Assembly: GCF_019008365.1 (NCBI RefSeq) | Contig: NZ_JAHHUL010000022.1 | Coordinates: 1 to 64,000 of the forward strand | Direction of reading: 5' to 3' | Source: Phosphitispora fastidiosa | Lineage (GTDB): Bacteria; Bacillota; Thermincolia; Thermincolales; UBA2595 | Length of the DNA: 64,000 bases | Shown here: piece after piece, positions 44,693 to 54,571 of the stretch | How the letters are laid out: each line of letters opens with the position of its first letter | Numbering within the stretch: the stretch's first letter is position 1 | Notes under the pieces: generated by a model | Database searches by the model: none | What the model was told of the DNA's origin: nothing | The model's input: the letters and a program-made list of their open reading frames with translations, nothing else | Program-made: the position numbers and the translations under genes

Positions 44693-45877
44693 ATGGTACA
44701 GGTATCGGTATCCAGGTGTGCTGATTATGACCAGGACCGGGTAAACAGTGCGGTACGTACAGCAATAATGCTAATTGGAGGTATGGAACGGTTTGTCCGG
44801 CCCGGTCTGATGGTCTTGTTGAAGGTTAATGCACTTACAATGAAGCTTCCGGAAGAAGCGGTAACCACCCATCCTGCTGTTATCAAGGCTGTGGCTGCTG
44901 AAGTTAAAAAAGCCGGCGGTATTCCCCTGGTGGGTGACAGTTCCGGGGGCATGGTAGCCGGACAGGCCCCCACAAAGAGTACCTTTGAGGTTGCCGGGAT
45001 CGCCAGGGCGGCTGAAGAAGCGGGAGCCGAACTGGTCAATTTTGATTCTGCAGGTGTTGCCGCTGTTGCTGCTGAGGGGCCTATACGGACACTGCATCTG
45101 GCCAAGCCGGTTCTGGAGGCGGATGTAGTGATCTCCCTGCCAAAGCTGAAAACCCACTCAGTGACCATTCTGACGGGAGCAGTTAAAAACATGTTTGGAT
45201 GTGTGCCCGGACACAGGAAGTCTGAATACCACCGGATGGCGCCGCGGCTGAAGGATTTTGCCAGGGTGCTGGCAGATATCTATGGTCTGACAAGACCGGC
45301 CCTGACTATAATGGATGGCATAGTAGGCATGGAAGGTAACGGGCCGTCAGCAGGAAGCCCAAGGAATATGGGGCTGGTTCTGGCCTCCGGGGACGGTGTG
45401 GCCCTGGATGCAGTTGTGGCCTACATAGCAGGGGTGGCCCCATTTAAGATTCATACAACCCGGATTGCCCACCAGCGAGGTCTGGGTATGGGAGACCTGT
45501 CTAAAATCGAGGTACTGGGAGAAAAGCTGGAAACTTTGAAGCTTCGGGATTTTGACCTTCCCTCCAATTTAATGTTTGAACTATTGCCCGGTTTTCTGGT
45601 CAGCGGAATTCTGGGAATGCTCAGAGCCCGGCCTGTAATTGCTGAAGATGCCTGTGCCGGGTGCAGCTTTTGTGTGGATAGCTGTCCTGTACAGGCAATG
45701 GAGTTGTCGGGAAAGATTCCCGTAATAGATTACAACAGGTGTATCTCATGTCTCTGCTGTCAGGAGCTGTGTCCCAACAAAGCCGTGCAAATGAAGCAGG
45801 TAAATCCTTTAGGCAGGGTTTTGGCCGGCCTTGTCAGACATGGTAAGCAGAAAAAGCGGCAGCGCTACTTGAAATAA
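44693..45877 (+). CDS. DUF362 protein with C-terminal 4Fe-4S ferredoxin domain
   Basis: The 394-residue protein has an N-terminal DUF362 domain (VLLKVNALTMKLPEEAVTTHPAV, DVVISLPKLKTHSVTILTGAVKNMFGCVPG) and a C-terminal two-cluster ferredoxin domain (CAGCSFCVDSCPV and CISCLCCQELCP). This fusion is widespread in anaerobes and is of unknown function, probably in electron transfer. The ATG follows a GGAGGATAAA site. Confidence 0.88.
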   Translation: MVQVSVSRCADYDQDRVNSAVRTAIMLIGGMERFVRPGLMVLLKVNALTMKLPEEAVTTHPAVIKAVAAEVKKAGGIPLVGDSSGGMVAGQAPTKSTFEVAGIARAAEEAGAELVNFDSAGVAAVAAEGPIRTLHLAKPVLEADVVISLPKLKTHSVTILTGAVKNMFGCVPGHRKSEYHRMAPRLKDFARVLADIYGLTRPALTIMDGIVGMEGNGPSAGSPRNMGLVLASGDGVALDAVVAYIAGVAPFKIHTTRIAHQRGLGMGDLSKIEVLGEKLETLKLRDFDLPSNLMFELLPGFLVSGILGMLRARPVIAEDACAGCSFCVDSCPVQAMELSGKIPVIDYNRCISCLCCQELCPNKAVQMKQVNPLGRVLAGLVRHGKQKKRQRYLK

Positions 45878-45941
45878 TTTATCTAAAACAATTATCTTAA
45901 ATAAACTGTCCAAAACAATTTTATAGTTATGAGGAGAGTAG

Positions 45942-48131
45942 ATGATGGAAACAAAAAATAAGACATCACAGGCGGAACAGCATGTAAAAACGATTGCTGC
46001 GGAACTGGGGCTCAGGGAGCCTCAGGTTCTGGGGACTGTCAGGCTTTTGGATGACGGCAACACGGTCCCTTTCATTGCCCGGTATCGTAAAGAAGCCACC
46101 GGTGAACTGGATGAAAACATGATCCGGGATGTTGAAGAAAGAGTCAGCTACCTCCGTAACCTGGAGTCAAGGAAAGAGGAAGTTATCAGGTTAATTGAAG
46201 AACAGGGCAAGCTGACCGGTGAACTGAGGGATGCTATAGTTAAATCTCACAAACTGCAGGAGGTGGAAGATCTTTATCGGCCTTACCGGCAAAAACGGCG
46301 CACCCGGGCCACAATTGCCCGGGAACGCGGCCTGGAGCCGCTGGCTCTGAGAATAATGGGTCAGCAGGATATGGACGGGACCCCTGAAAATTTGGCGGAG
46401 TGTTATGTCAACCCCGAAATGGAAGTACATACTGCCAGAGATGCGGTTAATGGAGCTATGGATATAATCGCCGAAAATATTTCTGATGATGCCGACATGC
46501 GTAAGCTGGCGCGCAGGCTGACATTCAACGAAGGTATTATGATGACCCTGGCCGCAGATAAAGCAAAGTGCACCCCGTATGAAATGTACTACGACTACCA
46601 CGAGCCGTTGAGGAACATTCCTCCCCACAGGATCCTGGCCATCAACAGGGGCGAAAAAGATGAAATACTCTCGGTAAAGGTGGAGGCCCCTGCAGAAAAA
46701 CTGGTTTCCCTGATTTGTCAACGGTTGATCTTGAATGAAAAAACCATCTGGAGAACAGTCCTGGAGGAAACGGCTCAGGATGCTTATAAGCGTCTTCTGG
46801 CCCCTTCAATAGACCGGGAGGTCAGAAATGAATTAACCGGAAAGGCTGAGGAACAGGCGATAAAAATTTTCTCCGCAAATCTGCGCAGTCTTTTGCTGCA
46901 GCCCCCGGTCAGAGGGCAGACTGTTCTTGGCATTGATCCCGGCTTCAGAACAGGCTGCAAACTGGCAGTTGTTGACGAAACAGGTAAAGTGCTTGAGGTG
47001 GGTGTGATGTATCCACACCAGCCGCAGAACAAGACTGCAGAGGCCAGGGAAATTATGCAGCGGATGATCAGGGAGAATGCCGCAGGGCTTATCGCCATCG
47101 GTAATGGCACGGCATCAAGGGAAACGGAGACCGTGGTTGCCGGGATGATAAAGGAGGAAGGGCTCACTGTAAGTTATACCATAGTCAGTGAGGCCGGTGC
47201 TTCTGTTTATTCTGCCTCGAAAATTGCCGGGGAGGAGTTTCCCCAATATGACCTCTCCCTAAGAAGCGCAGTTTCCATTGCCAGGCGCCTGCAGGACCCG
47301 CTGGCCGAACTGGTAAAAATTGATCCTAAGTCAATCGGTGTCGGCCAGTACCAGCACGATGTGTCTTCCAAAAGGCTGGAGGAATCCCTGGGAGGTGTTG
47401 TGGAATCCAGTGTAAATGCAGTAGGGGTTGACCTGAACACTGCTTCACCGTCACTTCTGAAGTATGTTGCCGGGATTAAACCTGCGGTGGCCAAAAGTAT
47501 TGTTAGCTTCCGGGAAAAGCATGGCAGATTCAGCAGCCGGAAACAGCTCCTGGAGATTCCGCGGCTGGGCGGCCAGACCTTTGTGCAGTGTGCTGGGTTT
47601 ATCAGGCTGCCGGATGGAGATAACCCTCTGGAAAACACCCCGGTTCACCCGGAGTCATATGATATTGCGGAAAAGATTTTGCAGAGGGTTGGCGCTGCTC
47701 CCAATGACCTCTGCACAGCCGGTCTGAAGGATATCCGTCATAAGCTGGCTTCCCTCGATGCTGAAACAGTAGCTGCAGAGCTGGGAGCAGGAGTGCCTAC
47801 CGTCAGGGATATTATTGAGGCCCTGCAGAGGCCGGGGCGGGATCCCAGAGATGAAATGCCCAAGCCTGTTTTCCGTACTGATGTAACCTCAATGGAAAAC
47901 CTGAAACCCGGGATGGTGCTGGAGGGAATAGTTAGAAATGTCGTTGATTTCGGCGCTTTTGTTGACATTGGGGTGAAGCATGACGGACTTGTCCATATCT
48001 CGGAGTTGGCTGATAAATTTGTCAAACACCCTATGGAAGTTGTTTCAGTGGGAGATAATGTAAAGGTAAGGGTTCTCGGTGTGGATATGGCCAGAGAGCG
48101 GGTGAGCCTTAGCATGAAGGGGACCCGCTGA
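45942..48131 (+). CDS. tex: Tex, RNA-binding transcription accessory protein
   Basis: The 729-residue protein has the full Tex order: an N-terminal helical region, a YqgF-like RNase H fold (VLGIDPGFRTGCKLAVVD), helix-hairpin-helix repeats (VGVDLNTASPSLLKYVAGI) and a C-terminal S1 domain (GMVLEGIVRNVVDFGAFVDIGVKHDGLVHIS). It binds nucleic acid and influences transcription and gene expression generally. The stop codon lies inside a 25-bp tandem repeat, so the repeat array has grown from the gene end. Confidence 0.95.
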   Translation: MMETKNKTSQAEQHVKTIAAELGLREPQVLGTVRLLDDGNTVPFIARYRKEATGELDENMIRDVEERVSYLRNLESRKEEVIRLIEEQGKLTGELRDAIVKSHKLQEVEDLYRPYRQKRRTRATIARERGLEPLALRIMGQQDMDGTPENLAECYVNPEMEVHTARDAVNGAMDIIAENISDDADMRKLARRLTFNEGIMMTLAADKAKCTPYEMYYDYHEPLRNIPPHRILAINRGEKDEILSVKVEAPAEKLVSLICQRLILNEKTIWRTVLEETAQDAYKRLLAPSIDREVRNELTGKAEEQAIKIFSANLRSLLLQPPVRGQTVLGIDPGFRTGCKLAVVDETGKVLEVGVMYPHQPQNKTAEAREIMQRMIRENAAGLIAIGNGTASRETETVVAGMIKEEGLTVSYTIVSEAGASVYSASKIAGEEFPQYDLSLRSAVSIARRLQDPLAELVKIDPKSIGVGQYQHDVSSKRLEESLGGVVESSVNAVGVDLNTASPSLLKYVAGIKPAVAKSIVSFREKHGRFSSRKQLLEIPRLGGQTFVQCAGFIRLPDGDNPLENTPVHPESYDIAEKILQRVGAAPNDLCTAGLKDIRHKLASLDAETVAAELGAGVPTVRDIIEALQRPGRDPRDEMPKPVFRTDVTSMENLKPGMVLEGIVRNVVDFGAFVDIGVKHDGLVHISELADKFVKHPMEVVSVGDNVKVRVLGVDMARERVSLSMKGTR

Positions 48132-48187
48132 CCCTTATTGGGAGGGGATCCGCTGACCCTTATTGGGAAGGGACCCGCTGACCCCTG
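48121..48187. repeat. 25-bp tandem repeat across the tex stop codon
   Basis: GGACCCGCTGACCCTTATTGGGAGG starts at 48121, with further copies at 48146 and 48171 (the last partial). The first copy contains the last two codons and the TGA stop of tex. Confidence 0.85.
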
Positions 48188-48235
48188 ATTCAGTGGGGGC
48201 AGATTGATCCCGGGAAAAAATGGAGGTGTGATTTT

Positions 48236-49063
48236 TTGAATACTCAGGATATTTTAAATACGGCTCTGAAGCTTGCAGGGCTGGAGGAGACCCCGGCTGA
48301 TTCGGGGGTGGTAGTGGCAGGAGATAATATTACCAAGGTCGCTTTCGGAGTTGATATTGAGGTTGCCGAACTGCTGCTGGCACGGGAACTGGGCGCTGAT
48401 GCGGTGATAACGCATCATCCCAGGGGCGGGCTGCCCATGGTTGAGTTCCATAATGTGATGTCTAACCAGATTGACCGGATGGTTAAGGCCGGGGTTCCTG
48501 TAAATAAGGCCCAGAAGGCTTTGAAAGAACGTATGGAAGAGGTGAGCCGGGCTCACCACGTAGGCAACTATGACCGGGTAATGTCTGCAGCCAGGCTTAT
48601 GGGAATGCCTTTTATCGTTATCCATACCCCTGCCGATATATTGGCGGAAAACCTGATTCAGGGACATCTGGATAGGACGCTCGGGCAGTCCGGAAAAGCT
48701 ACGGTTAAGGATGTGATAGGGGCTTTAGGACAGCTTCCCGAGTACCGCAATACCCTGGCCAAGCCGGTTGTCCGGGTGGGCCGGGAGTCTGATTACGCCG
48801 GTCGGGTATTTGTGACTATGGCTGGGGGGACCAGTGGCGGTGAAGATGTTACCAAAGCTTACTTTGAAGCGGGTGTAGGCACCCTTGTTGTCATGCACAT
48901 GCCTGATAGTACGATTAAGGCGGTTAAACAACAGAATATCGGCAATGTTGTCGTGGCTGGGCATATGGCCAGTGACTCTGTCGGCATTAATCAGGTTATC
49001 AGTGAATTTGAGAAAAAAGGCCTGCAGGTACTTCGGATGAGTGGAGTCATTGAACCTGAGTAA
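48236..49063 (+). CDS. NIF3-like dinuclear metal-centre protein
   Basis: The 275-residue protein belongs to the NIF3/DUF34 family, sometimes annotated GTP cyclohydrolase type 2. The metal ligands can be seen in VITHHPRGGLP, AHHVGNYDR and IHTPAD. The exact function of the family is unresolved. It probably starts with TTG at 48236 behind GGAGGTGTG. Confidence 0.8.
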   Translation: MNTQDILNTALKLAGLEETPADSGVVVAGDNITKVAFGVDIEVAELLLARELGADAVITHHPRGGLPMVEFHNVMSNQIDRMVKAGVPVNKAQKALKERMEEVSRAHHVGNYDRVMSAARLMGMPFIVIHTPADILAENLIQGHLDRTLGQSGKATVKDVIGALGQLPEYRNTLAKPVVRVGRESDYAGRVFVTMAGGTSGGEDVTKAYFEAGVGTLVVMHMPDSTIKAVKQQNIGNVVVAGHMASDSVGINQVISEFEKKGLQVLRMSGVIEPE

Positions 49064-49129
49064 TGAGTAATATTATAATGGAATTGAAATTCCGGGAGAA
49101 TTAATAATATGTACAGATTGGGGAGAAAA

Positions 49130-50290
49130 ATGATGCTGGCTGTAATTAACGGCAGAATTATAACCATGGCGGGTGCTGATATCGATAAAGGGACTGTCCT
49201 GATCGAAGATGGCAAGATAAAGGAAGTGGGAAAAGATGTAGAGATTCCCGAGGCCGCCGACATTCTGGATGCCACGGGGAAGATTGTCATGCCGGGCTTT
49301 ATTGATGCCCACTGTCATGTGGGCATTCTGGAAGAAACTTACCGCATTGAAGGTGATGATGTTAATGAGATGACAGATCCGGTAACACCTCACCTCAGGG
49401 CTATTGATGCCATAAACCCTGAAGACCAGGGGTTTACCGATGCCCTGGAGGGTGGGGTGACAACTGTAGTGACCGGGCCGGGCAGCGGAAATGTCATTGG
49501 GGGCGAGAATCTCGCCATGAAAACCGCCGGCAGCATTATTGACCACATGGTGCTGAAAAGTCCTGTTGGAGTTAAGGTTGCCTTTGGCGAAAACCCGAAG
49601 CGTGTATACGGCGGCGGCAAAAAAAGCCCTATGACCAGGATGGCTACTGCTGCGCTGTTGCGGGAAAGCCTGGTTAAGGCACAGAATTATCTCAGGAAAC
49701 TGGAACTGGGTGTCCAAGACCCCGATAAGCTGCCGGACAGGGATCTTAGGATGGAGACATTGGTTCGGGTCCTTCAGGGGCACCTGCCGCTAAGAGCTCA
49801 TGCTCACAGGGCTGATGACATCATGACTGCCATCAGGGTGGCTGATGAATTCGGGGTAAAAATTATCATAGAGCACTGCACAGAGGGTTTTAAGATAGCT
49901 GATGAACTGGCCCGCAGGGGCATTCCTGCGATAACCGGACCGGCGCTCACAGGCAGGGCTAAAGTTGAATTAAAAGACCGCACCAATGCAAATGCAGGCA
50001 TACTCAGCAGGGCAGGAGTCAAGGTAGCTATCATGACAGATCACCCTGTTATCCCCATTAATTATCTGAGCTTGAGCGCGGCTCTTGCTGTAAAGGCCGG
50101 AATGGAGGAAGCTGAGGCCTTAAAGGCGATTACTATTAATGCTGCTGAAATAATCGGGCTTGCTGACAGAATAGGCAGTATTGAAAAAGGCAAAGATGCT
50201 GACCTGATTATTATGAATGGACACCCTCTGGAAATAAAGACTAGAATTGAACATGTCATAATAGGCGGAAAAACCGCGTATTTGGGCTGA
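49130..50290 (+). CDS. Amidohydrolase (imidazolonepropionase/dihydroorotase-like)
   Basis: The 386-residue protein has the amidohydrolase metal motif GFIDAHCHVG, then HAHRADDI and IMTDHPVIP and the C-terminal GSIEKGKDADLIIMNGHPL. The enzymes hydrolyse cyclic amides or related bonds. The substrate cannot be predicted. ATG codons at 49109, 49130 and 49133 are possible. GGGGAG lies best before 49130. Confidence 0.85.
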   Translation: MMLAVINGRIITMAGADIDKGTVLIEDGKIKEVGKDVEIPEAADILDATGKIVMPGFIDAHCHVGILEETYRIEGDDVNEMTDPVTPHLRAIDAINPEDQGFTDALEGGVTTVVTGPGSGNVIGGENLAMKTAGSIIDHMVLKSPVGVKVAFGENPKRVYGGGKKSPMTRMATAALLRESLVKAQNYLRKLELGVQDPDKLPDRDLRMETLVRVLQGHLPLRAHAHRADDIMTAIRVADEFGVKIIIEHCTEGFKIADELARRGIPAITGPALTGRAKVELKDRTNANAGILSRAGVKVAIMTDHPVIPINYLSLSAALAVKAGMEEAEALKAITINAAEIIGLADRIGSIEKGKDADLIIMNGHPLEIKTRIEHVIIGGKTAYLG

Positions 50291-50451
50291 ATTGCCTGAA
50301 TATTTTAAATTTCTCCCTTATTATCGATAATGCTCGTTATTTGTCGGAAAAAGACTATAAGTTTTTAGAGGGATTAGCCTGTGAGCGTCGAAGGATAATT
50401 AAAATGGAAAATACAAGTCGAATGGGGCAATTTATGTCAGGGGGTGTCATT

Positions 50452-50847
50452 ATGGAATCTCAATGCCTCGATGTTTTAATAGTAGATGACCAGGCAGGGG
50501 TGCGTTATTTGCTTGATGCCATTATCAGGGAAGAGGGACATAGGCCTTTTTTGGCAGTTAACGGCCAGGAAGCAGTTGAACAGGCTGTTAAGATAAACCC
50601 CGATTTAGTTTTTATGGATATCCGCATGCCTGTTATGGATGGCACCAAGGCTCTGGAAAAGATGAAAGAGACGGGATGTAGTTGTCAGGTAGTTATTATG
50701 ACTGCTTTCACTGAGAAGGATGTCATTGATAAGGCACGTACCAATGGAGCTTTTAAGTGTATCATCAAACCCTTTGATGTTGATGAGATTCGCCAGATAA
50801 TTCATGAAGTATCCCGAAAGATATTCCCCAGGGCATCTGCATTGTAA
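50452..50847 (+). CDS. Spo0F-like single-domain response regulator
   Basis: The 131-residue protein is a lone receiver domain with VLIVDDQAGVRYLL, phosphoacceptor VFMDIRMPVMDG, VVIMTAF and CIIKPFD. It resembles Spo0F, the phosphorelay intermediate that leads to sporulation in Bacillus, though stand-alone receivers have other uses too. The ATG at 50452 follows AGGGGGTG. In-frame codons upstream to 50341 are probably untranslated. Confidence 0.82.
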   Translation: MESQCLDVLIVDDQAGVRYLLDAIIREEGHRPFLAVNGQEAVEQAVKINPDLVFMDIRMPVMDGTKALEKMKETGCSCQVVIMTAFTEKDVIDKARTNGAFKCIIKPFDVDEIRQIIHEVSRKIFPRASAL

Positions 50848-50866
50848 CAGCAAGAGCAATTAGAGC

Positions 50867-50900
50867 TGGGCCGGTCGCTGAACCGGTCTTTTGTGTTTTT
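50867..50900 (+). terminator. Terminator of the Spo0F-like gene
   Basis: GGCCGGTCGCTGAACCGGTC forms a hairpin (GCCGGT/ACCGGT) followed by TTTTGTGTTTTT. Confidence 0.7.
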
Positions 50901-50912
50901 ATGCTGTGTCTA

Positions 50913-50942
50913 TTTACAACAAGTTATCTGAAATGCTATAAT
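50913..50942 (+). promoter_or_regulatory. Promoter of the thiDEC operon
   Basis: TTTACA (50913-50918), an 18-base spacer and TATAAT (50937-50942) lie just before the TPP riboswitch. Confidence 0.6.
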
Positions 50943-50958
50943 TAGTAAACTCATACAG

Positions 50959-51089
50959 ACCACTGGGGGTGCTGCGGCGGCGGCTGAGAGACTTTAGGGT
51001 CAACCCTTGGAACCTGACGAATGCATATCTGTCCCGGCTTTTGGGGCGGTGCTGCACACAACCGGATAATACCGGCGGAGGGAAGTGGG
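50959..51089 (+). promoter_or_regulatory. TPP (thiamine pyrophosphate) riboswitch
   Basis: The conserved elements appear in order: P1 CCACT/AGTGG, GGGGGTGC, GGCTGAGAG, ACCCTTGGAACCTGA, then GGATAATACCGGCGGAGGGAAGTGG. Between CTGA and GGATAATACC is a longer than usual arm of about 40 bases. Binding of TPP would favour the terminator that follows and turn off thiD-thiE-thiC. Confidence 0.95.
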
Positions 51090-51111
51090 CATAAGTTAGG
51101 ACATACTTGTA

Positions 51112-51139
51112 CCCACCTCAGGAAGGTGGGGTTTGTTTT
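51112..51139 (+). terminator. Riboswitch-controlled terminator
   Basis: CCCACCT and AGGTGGG pair around CAGGA and are followed by GTTTGTTTTTATTT. This is the expression platform of the TPP riboswitch. Confidence 0.8.
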
Positions 51140-51192
51140 TATTTAGGAATTAACTTTTTTGCAAGACTGTTGATAATGAAGGGAGAAGGGCT

Positions 51193-52017
51193 ATGACTCT
51201 GAAAAAGGTATTGACTGTCGCCGGTTCCGATTCCGGGGCGGGGGCGGGAATTCAGGCGGATCTGAAGACCTTTGCCGCTATGGGTGTTTATGGATTAAGT
51301 GCGCTGACTGCCATTACCGCTCAGAATACAGTGGGAGTTTCCGGGGTTCATGCCATTCCCCCGGAATTTGTGGCCAAACAGATCTCGGCTTTGTTTGAGG
51401 ATATGGAAATTGCTGCCATTAAAACAGGAATGCTGGCAAATACCGGTATTATTGAAGCTGTCTGTGATCAGTTTATCAGGTCTAATGCAGAGAATATTGT
51501 GGTAGACCCGGTAATCATCGCTACCAGTGGAGATCTGCTGATGGATGATCGGGTTGAGAATTTTATCTGGGCATTAAGAAACAGGCTGATTCCATTGGCA
51601 CATATTGTGACCCCCAACATACCTGAAGCAGAAATCCTGACAGGCAGGGAAATTACCGGACTGGAGGATATGAAAGCAGCTGCCATAGACCTGCAGAGCC
51701 TTGGTGCGCCCAATGTTGTTATTAAGGGCGGACATTTGGAAAATGGAGATACAGTTGTTGACTTGTTGTTTGACGGGAGCGGCTTCTATGTATATACCGG
51801 CAAACGGGTGCTTACCAGAAATACCCATGGGACCGGCTGTACCTTTGCGGCAGCGGTTGCTGCCGGACTGGCCCTTGGCAGAAATACCAGGGAAGCGGTC
51901 GAAGAAGCCAAAAAGTATGTCAGTTACGCACTGGAACACAGTTATTCCGTGGGGCGTGGCGGTGGCCCGCCCAATCACTTTGCCGGGTTTGGCCGTTTGG
52001 GAGGTGACGGGGTATAA
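51193..52017 (+). CDS. thiD: Hydroxymethylpyrimidine/phosphomethylpyrimidine kinase ThiD
   Basis: ThiD phosphorylates the pyrimidine precursor of thiamine twice. The 274-residue protein has TVAGSDSGAGAGIQADLKTF at the N-terminus, VVDPVIIATSG, and the catalytic anion hole and Asp/Cys motif NTHGTGCTFAAAVAAGLA. It is first in the riboswitch-controlled operon. The ATG follows GAAGGGAGAAGG. Confidence 0.95.
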   Translation: MTLKKVLTVAGSDSGAGAGIQADLKTFAAMGVYGLSALTAITAQNTVGVSGVHAIPPEFVAKQISALFEDMEIAAIKTGMLANTGIIEAVCDQFIRSNAENIVVDPVIIATSGDLLMDDRVENFIWALRNRLIPLAHIVTPNIPEAEILTGREITGLEDMKAAAIDLQSLGAPNVVIKGGHLENGDTVVDLLFDGSGFYVYTGKRVLTRNTHGTGCTFAAAVAAGLALGRNTREAVEEAKKYVSYALEHSYSVGRGGGPPNHFAGFGRLGGDGV

Positions 52018-52022
52018 TTTTG

Positions 52023-52697
52023 ATGAAATATGCAGAAAAGACTGCCAGGGGAGGCCTTTACGTAGTAACCGGAATGGAATTTTCCGGGGGGAGGGCTTAC
52101 CGGGATGTGATTAATGCATGTATTGAAGGTGGCGCGGGTATTATTCAGCTGCGCGAAAAAAATTGGCCTGTCTCCCGGGTTTTCGAGATTGGCCGCGAAG
52201 TCCGCGAGATTACTCGTAAAAGAGGAGCGCTGTTTATTGTTAATGACCGTGTCGACCTGGCGTTGGCCCTGGAGGCTGATGGCGTGCATGTAGGACAGGA
52301 AGACCTGCCGCTGCAGGCTGTAAGAAGGCTTGTTGGCAGTAAACTGATAGTCGGTGTCTCAGCAGGGACTCCCGAACAGGCGCTGGAGGCGGAGAGAAAC
52401 GGGGCTGATTACATCGGTGTCGGGCCTGTTTTCCCCACCGAGACCAAAAAGGATGCCAGGCCCCCCAGGGGACTGGAAATACTGGGACAGGTAAGACAGG
52501 CGGTTTCCCTGCCGATATATGGCATTGGAGGAATTAAGCTGCATAATGTGGCCTCGGTAATCCGGGCCGGGGCAGATGGCGCTGCGGTTGTCAGCGCTGT
52601 TGTCGGGGCAGCCGATATTGCCGGGGCAGCCCGGGACTTGGTTACAGAAATTGACAGGGTAAAGAAAAGTAATCACCAGACTGCAAATCATACTTAG
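52023..52697 (+). CDS. thiE: Thiamine phosphate synthase ThiE
   Basis: ThiE joins the pyrimidine and thiazole phosphates to give thiamine phosphate. The 224-residue TIM barrel has [61 protein letters not shown] and IYGIGGI. The ATG at 52023 is preferred over a TTG three bases upstream. It starts five bases after thiD. Confidence 0.95.
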   Translation: MKYAEKTARGGLYVVTGMEFSGGRAYRDVINACIEGGAGIIQLREKNWPVSRVFEIGREVREITRKRGALFIVNDRVDLALALEADGVHVGQEDLPLQAVRRLVGSKLIVGVSAGTPEQALEAERNGADYIGVGPVFPTETKKDARPPRGLEILGQVRQAVSLPIYGIGGIKLHNVASVIRAGADGAAVVSAVVGAADIAGAARDLVTEIDRVKKSNHQTANHT

Positions 52698-52708
52698 GAG
52701 GACAGCAA

Positions 52709-54007
52709 ATGACTCAGATATTAAAAGCCAGAGCAGGGGAACTAACACCTGCTATGAAGGAAGTTGCTGAAAAGGAGGGTGTTGCCCAGGATATCATTTT
52801 GGAAAGGGTGGCCGCGGGGAAGATAGCGATTCCAGCCAATATTCACCATAGTAATCTAAAACCCTGTGGTATTGGACAAGGACTGAAAACAAAAGTGAAT
52901 GCCAATATAGGGACATCTCCCCAATATCCTGACATCGAAAAAGAAATGTCTAAACTCCGGACGGCCCTTGACGCAGGGGCAGATGCTGTGATGGACCTCA
53001 GTATGGGAGGCGAAATCAATACATGCCGGAAACAAATAATCGAAAACTGTCCCGTTTGTGTCGGAACCGTACCTATCTACCAGGCAATTGTGGAATCTAA
53101 GGAAAGGTACGACAACTTGATGCAGCTAACTGCTGATGATCTCTTTGGGGTGATTGAGAAACAGGCTGAGGATGGTGTGGATTTTATTACCGTTCACTGT
53201 GGCGTCACCCTTGAAGTGATCGAAAGGCTGCGCCGGGAAGGCAGGATTACCGATATTGTCAGCAGGGGGGGAGCATTTCTTGCGGGGTGGATGCTGCACC
53301 ATGAAACGGAAAACCCTCTCTTTGTACAATATGACCGCCTCCTGGAAATCGCTCTGAAACACGATGTCACTCTAAGTCTCGGGGACGGTCTGCGGCCGGG
53401 GTGCCTGGCTGACGCTACAGACAAGGCCCAGGTCCAGGAACTGATCATCCTGGGTGAACTCGTGGAGAGGGCATGGGAACAGGGGGTCCAGGTCATGGTT
53501 GAAGGACCGGGGCATGTACCCATGGATCAGATTGCCGCAAATATGGTGATTCAGAAACGGTTGTGCAAAGAGGCGCCTTTTTATGTGCTAGGCCCTATTG
53601 TTACAGATGTGGCGCCTGGTTATGACCATATCACATCAGCCATCGGGGGAGCAATTGCAGCCTGGAGCGGCGCTGATTTCTTGTGTTATGTCACTCCCGC
53701 GGAGCATTTGGGGCTGCCCACTGACCAGGATGTCCATGAAGGTGTTATCGCAGCCCGGATAGCCGGACATGCTGCCGATATAGTCAAGGGTGTACCGGGA
53801 GCGAGGAAATGGGATGATACTATGGCCAAGGCCCGGAAGAACCTGGACTGGGAAGCCCAGCTCAACCTGGCAATTGACCCGGTGAAGGCCAGGGCTTTGA
53901 GAAAGAACAAAAACCCGGAAGGCATGAAGGAATGTACTATGTGTGGCGAGTTTTGTGCCATGAAGGTGATTGGTGAATACCTGGGGACACAGTTTCCCAA
54001 GTGCTGA
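52709..54007 (+). CDS. thiC: Phosphomethylpyrimidine synthase ThiC
   Basis: ThiC is a radical SAM enzyme that converts aminoimidazole ribotide to the hydroxymethylpyrimidine phosphate of thiamine. The 432-residue protein is the short form typical of anaerobes. It has [41 protein letters not shown] and the C-terminal cluster motif [11 protein letters not shown] (C-x2-C-x4-C). It is the third gene of the operon. No thiG, thiH or thiF is seen, so the thiazole half must be made elsewhere. Confidence 0.96.
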   Translation: MTQILKARAGELTPAMKEVAEKEGVAQDIILERVAAGKIAIPANIHHSNLKPCGIGQGLKTKVNANIGTSPQYPDIEKEMSKLRTALDAGADAVMDLSMGGEINTCRKQIIENCPVCVGTVPIYQAIVESKERYDNLMQLTADDLFGVIEKQAEDGVDFITVHCGVTLEVIERLRREGRITDIVSRGGAFLAGWMLHHETENPLFVQYDRLLEIALKHDVTLSLGDGLRPGCLADATDKAQVQELIILGELVERAWEQGVQVMVEGPGHVPMDQIAANMVIQKRLCKEAPFYVLGPIVTDVAPGYDHITSAIGGAIAAWSGADFLCYVTPAEHLGLPTDQDVHEGVIAARIAGHAADIVKGVPGARKWDDTMAKARKNLDWEAQLNLAIDPVKARALRKNKNPEGMKECTMCGEFCAMKVIGEYLGTQFPKC

Positions 54008-54038
54008 TATAATTGATATAAGTGCTGATATGGGAAAA

Positions 54039-54082
54039 AATGCATTGGTTGCATTGACAACCGGTGCATTTTTGTTTATAAT
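54039..54082 (+). promoter_or_regulatory. Promoter and palindromic operator of the Rrf2 gene
   Basis: TTGACA (54054-54059), 17 bases and TATAAT (54077-54082) form a consensus promoter. An inverted repeat AATGCATTGGTT...AACCGGTGCATT (54039-54070) straddles the -35 box, a position suited to autorepression by the Rrf2 protein. Confidence 0.7.
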
Positions 54083-54123
54083 CGAACTACACTTGAAAGG
54101 TATACTTTAAGGCGGTAGATATA

Positions 54124-54531
54124 ATGAACATTAATCAGGCTACTGATTATGCATTCAGAGCAGTTTTATACCTTGCCAGACAGACCAAGGGAAAGGTTGT
54201 GGATGCCCAGACAATTTCCAAAGCTGAGGTCATTCCAATGCGGTTTCTGCTGAAGATAATGCCCTCACTGATAAAGAAAGGTATAGCAGGCTCTCAGAGG
54301 GGAGCCAAAGGGGGTTATTTTCTGGCGGAAGCCCCGGAAAACATTACTTTTCTTGATGTCGTTGAGGCCATTGAAGGGCCGATTACAATCAATAGGTGTT
54401 TTATTGATCCTTCCTACTGTAGTAAGAAGGGCGCGCCTGAATGTTTGGTACACCGGACATTGGCAGGTATTCAGGAAAAGTTGATCGGCGAATTAGCGGG
54501 ACATAATTTTGGAGAACTGGTCGGGAAATAG
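54124..54531 (+). CDS. Rrf2-family transcriptional regulator
   Basis: The 135-residue protein has the Rrf2 winged helix (TDYAFRAVLYLARQTKGKVVDAQTISKAEVIPMRFLLKIMPSLIKKGIAGSQRGAKGGYFLA, here in parts) and three cysteines (C98, C104 and C112 region: RCFIDPSYCSKKGAPEC) that could hold a 2Fe-2S or 4Fe-4S cluster as in IscR, NsrR and CymR-like members. It is monocistronic with its own operator. No iron-sulfur assembly genes are adjacent, so the signal is unknown. Confidence 0.9.
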   Translation: MNINQATDYAFRAVLYLARQTKGKVVDAQTISKAEVIPMRFLLKIMPSLIKKGIAGSQRGAKGGYFLAEAPENITFLDVVEAIEGPITINRCFIDPSYCSKKGAPECLVHRTLAGIQEKLIGELAGHNFGELVGK

Positions 54532-54571
54532 TCCGGTTCTTCAGCATTTCAGGGGGAAACAAGTTGTGTTT

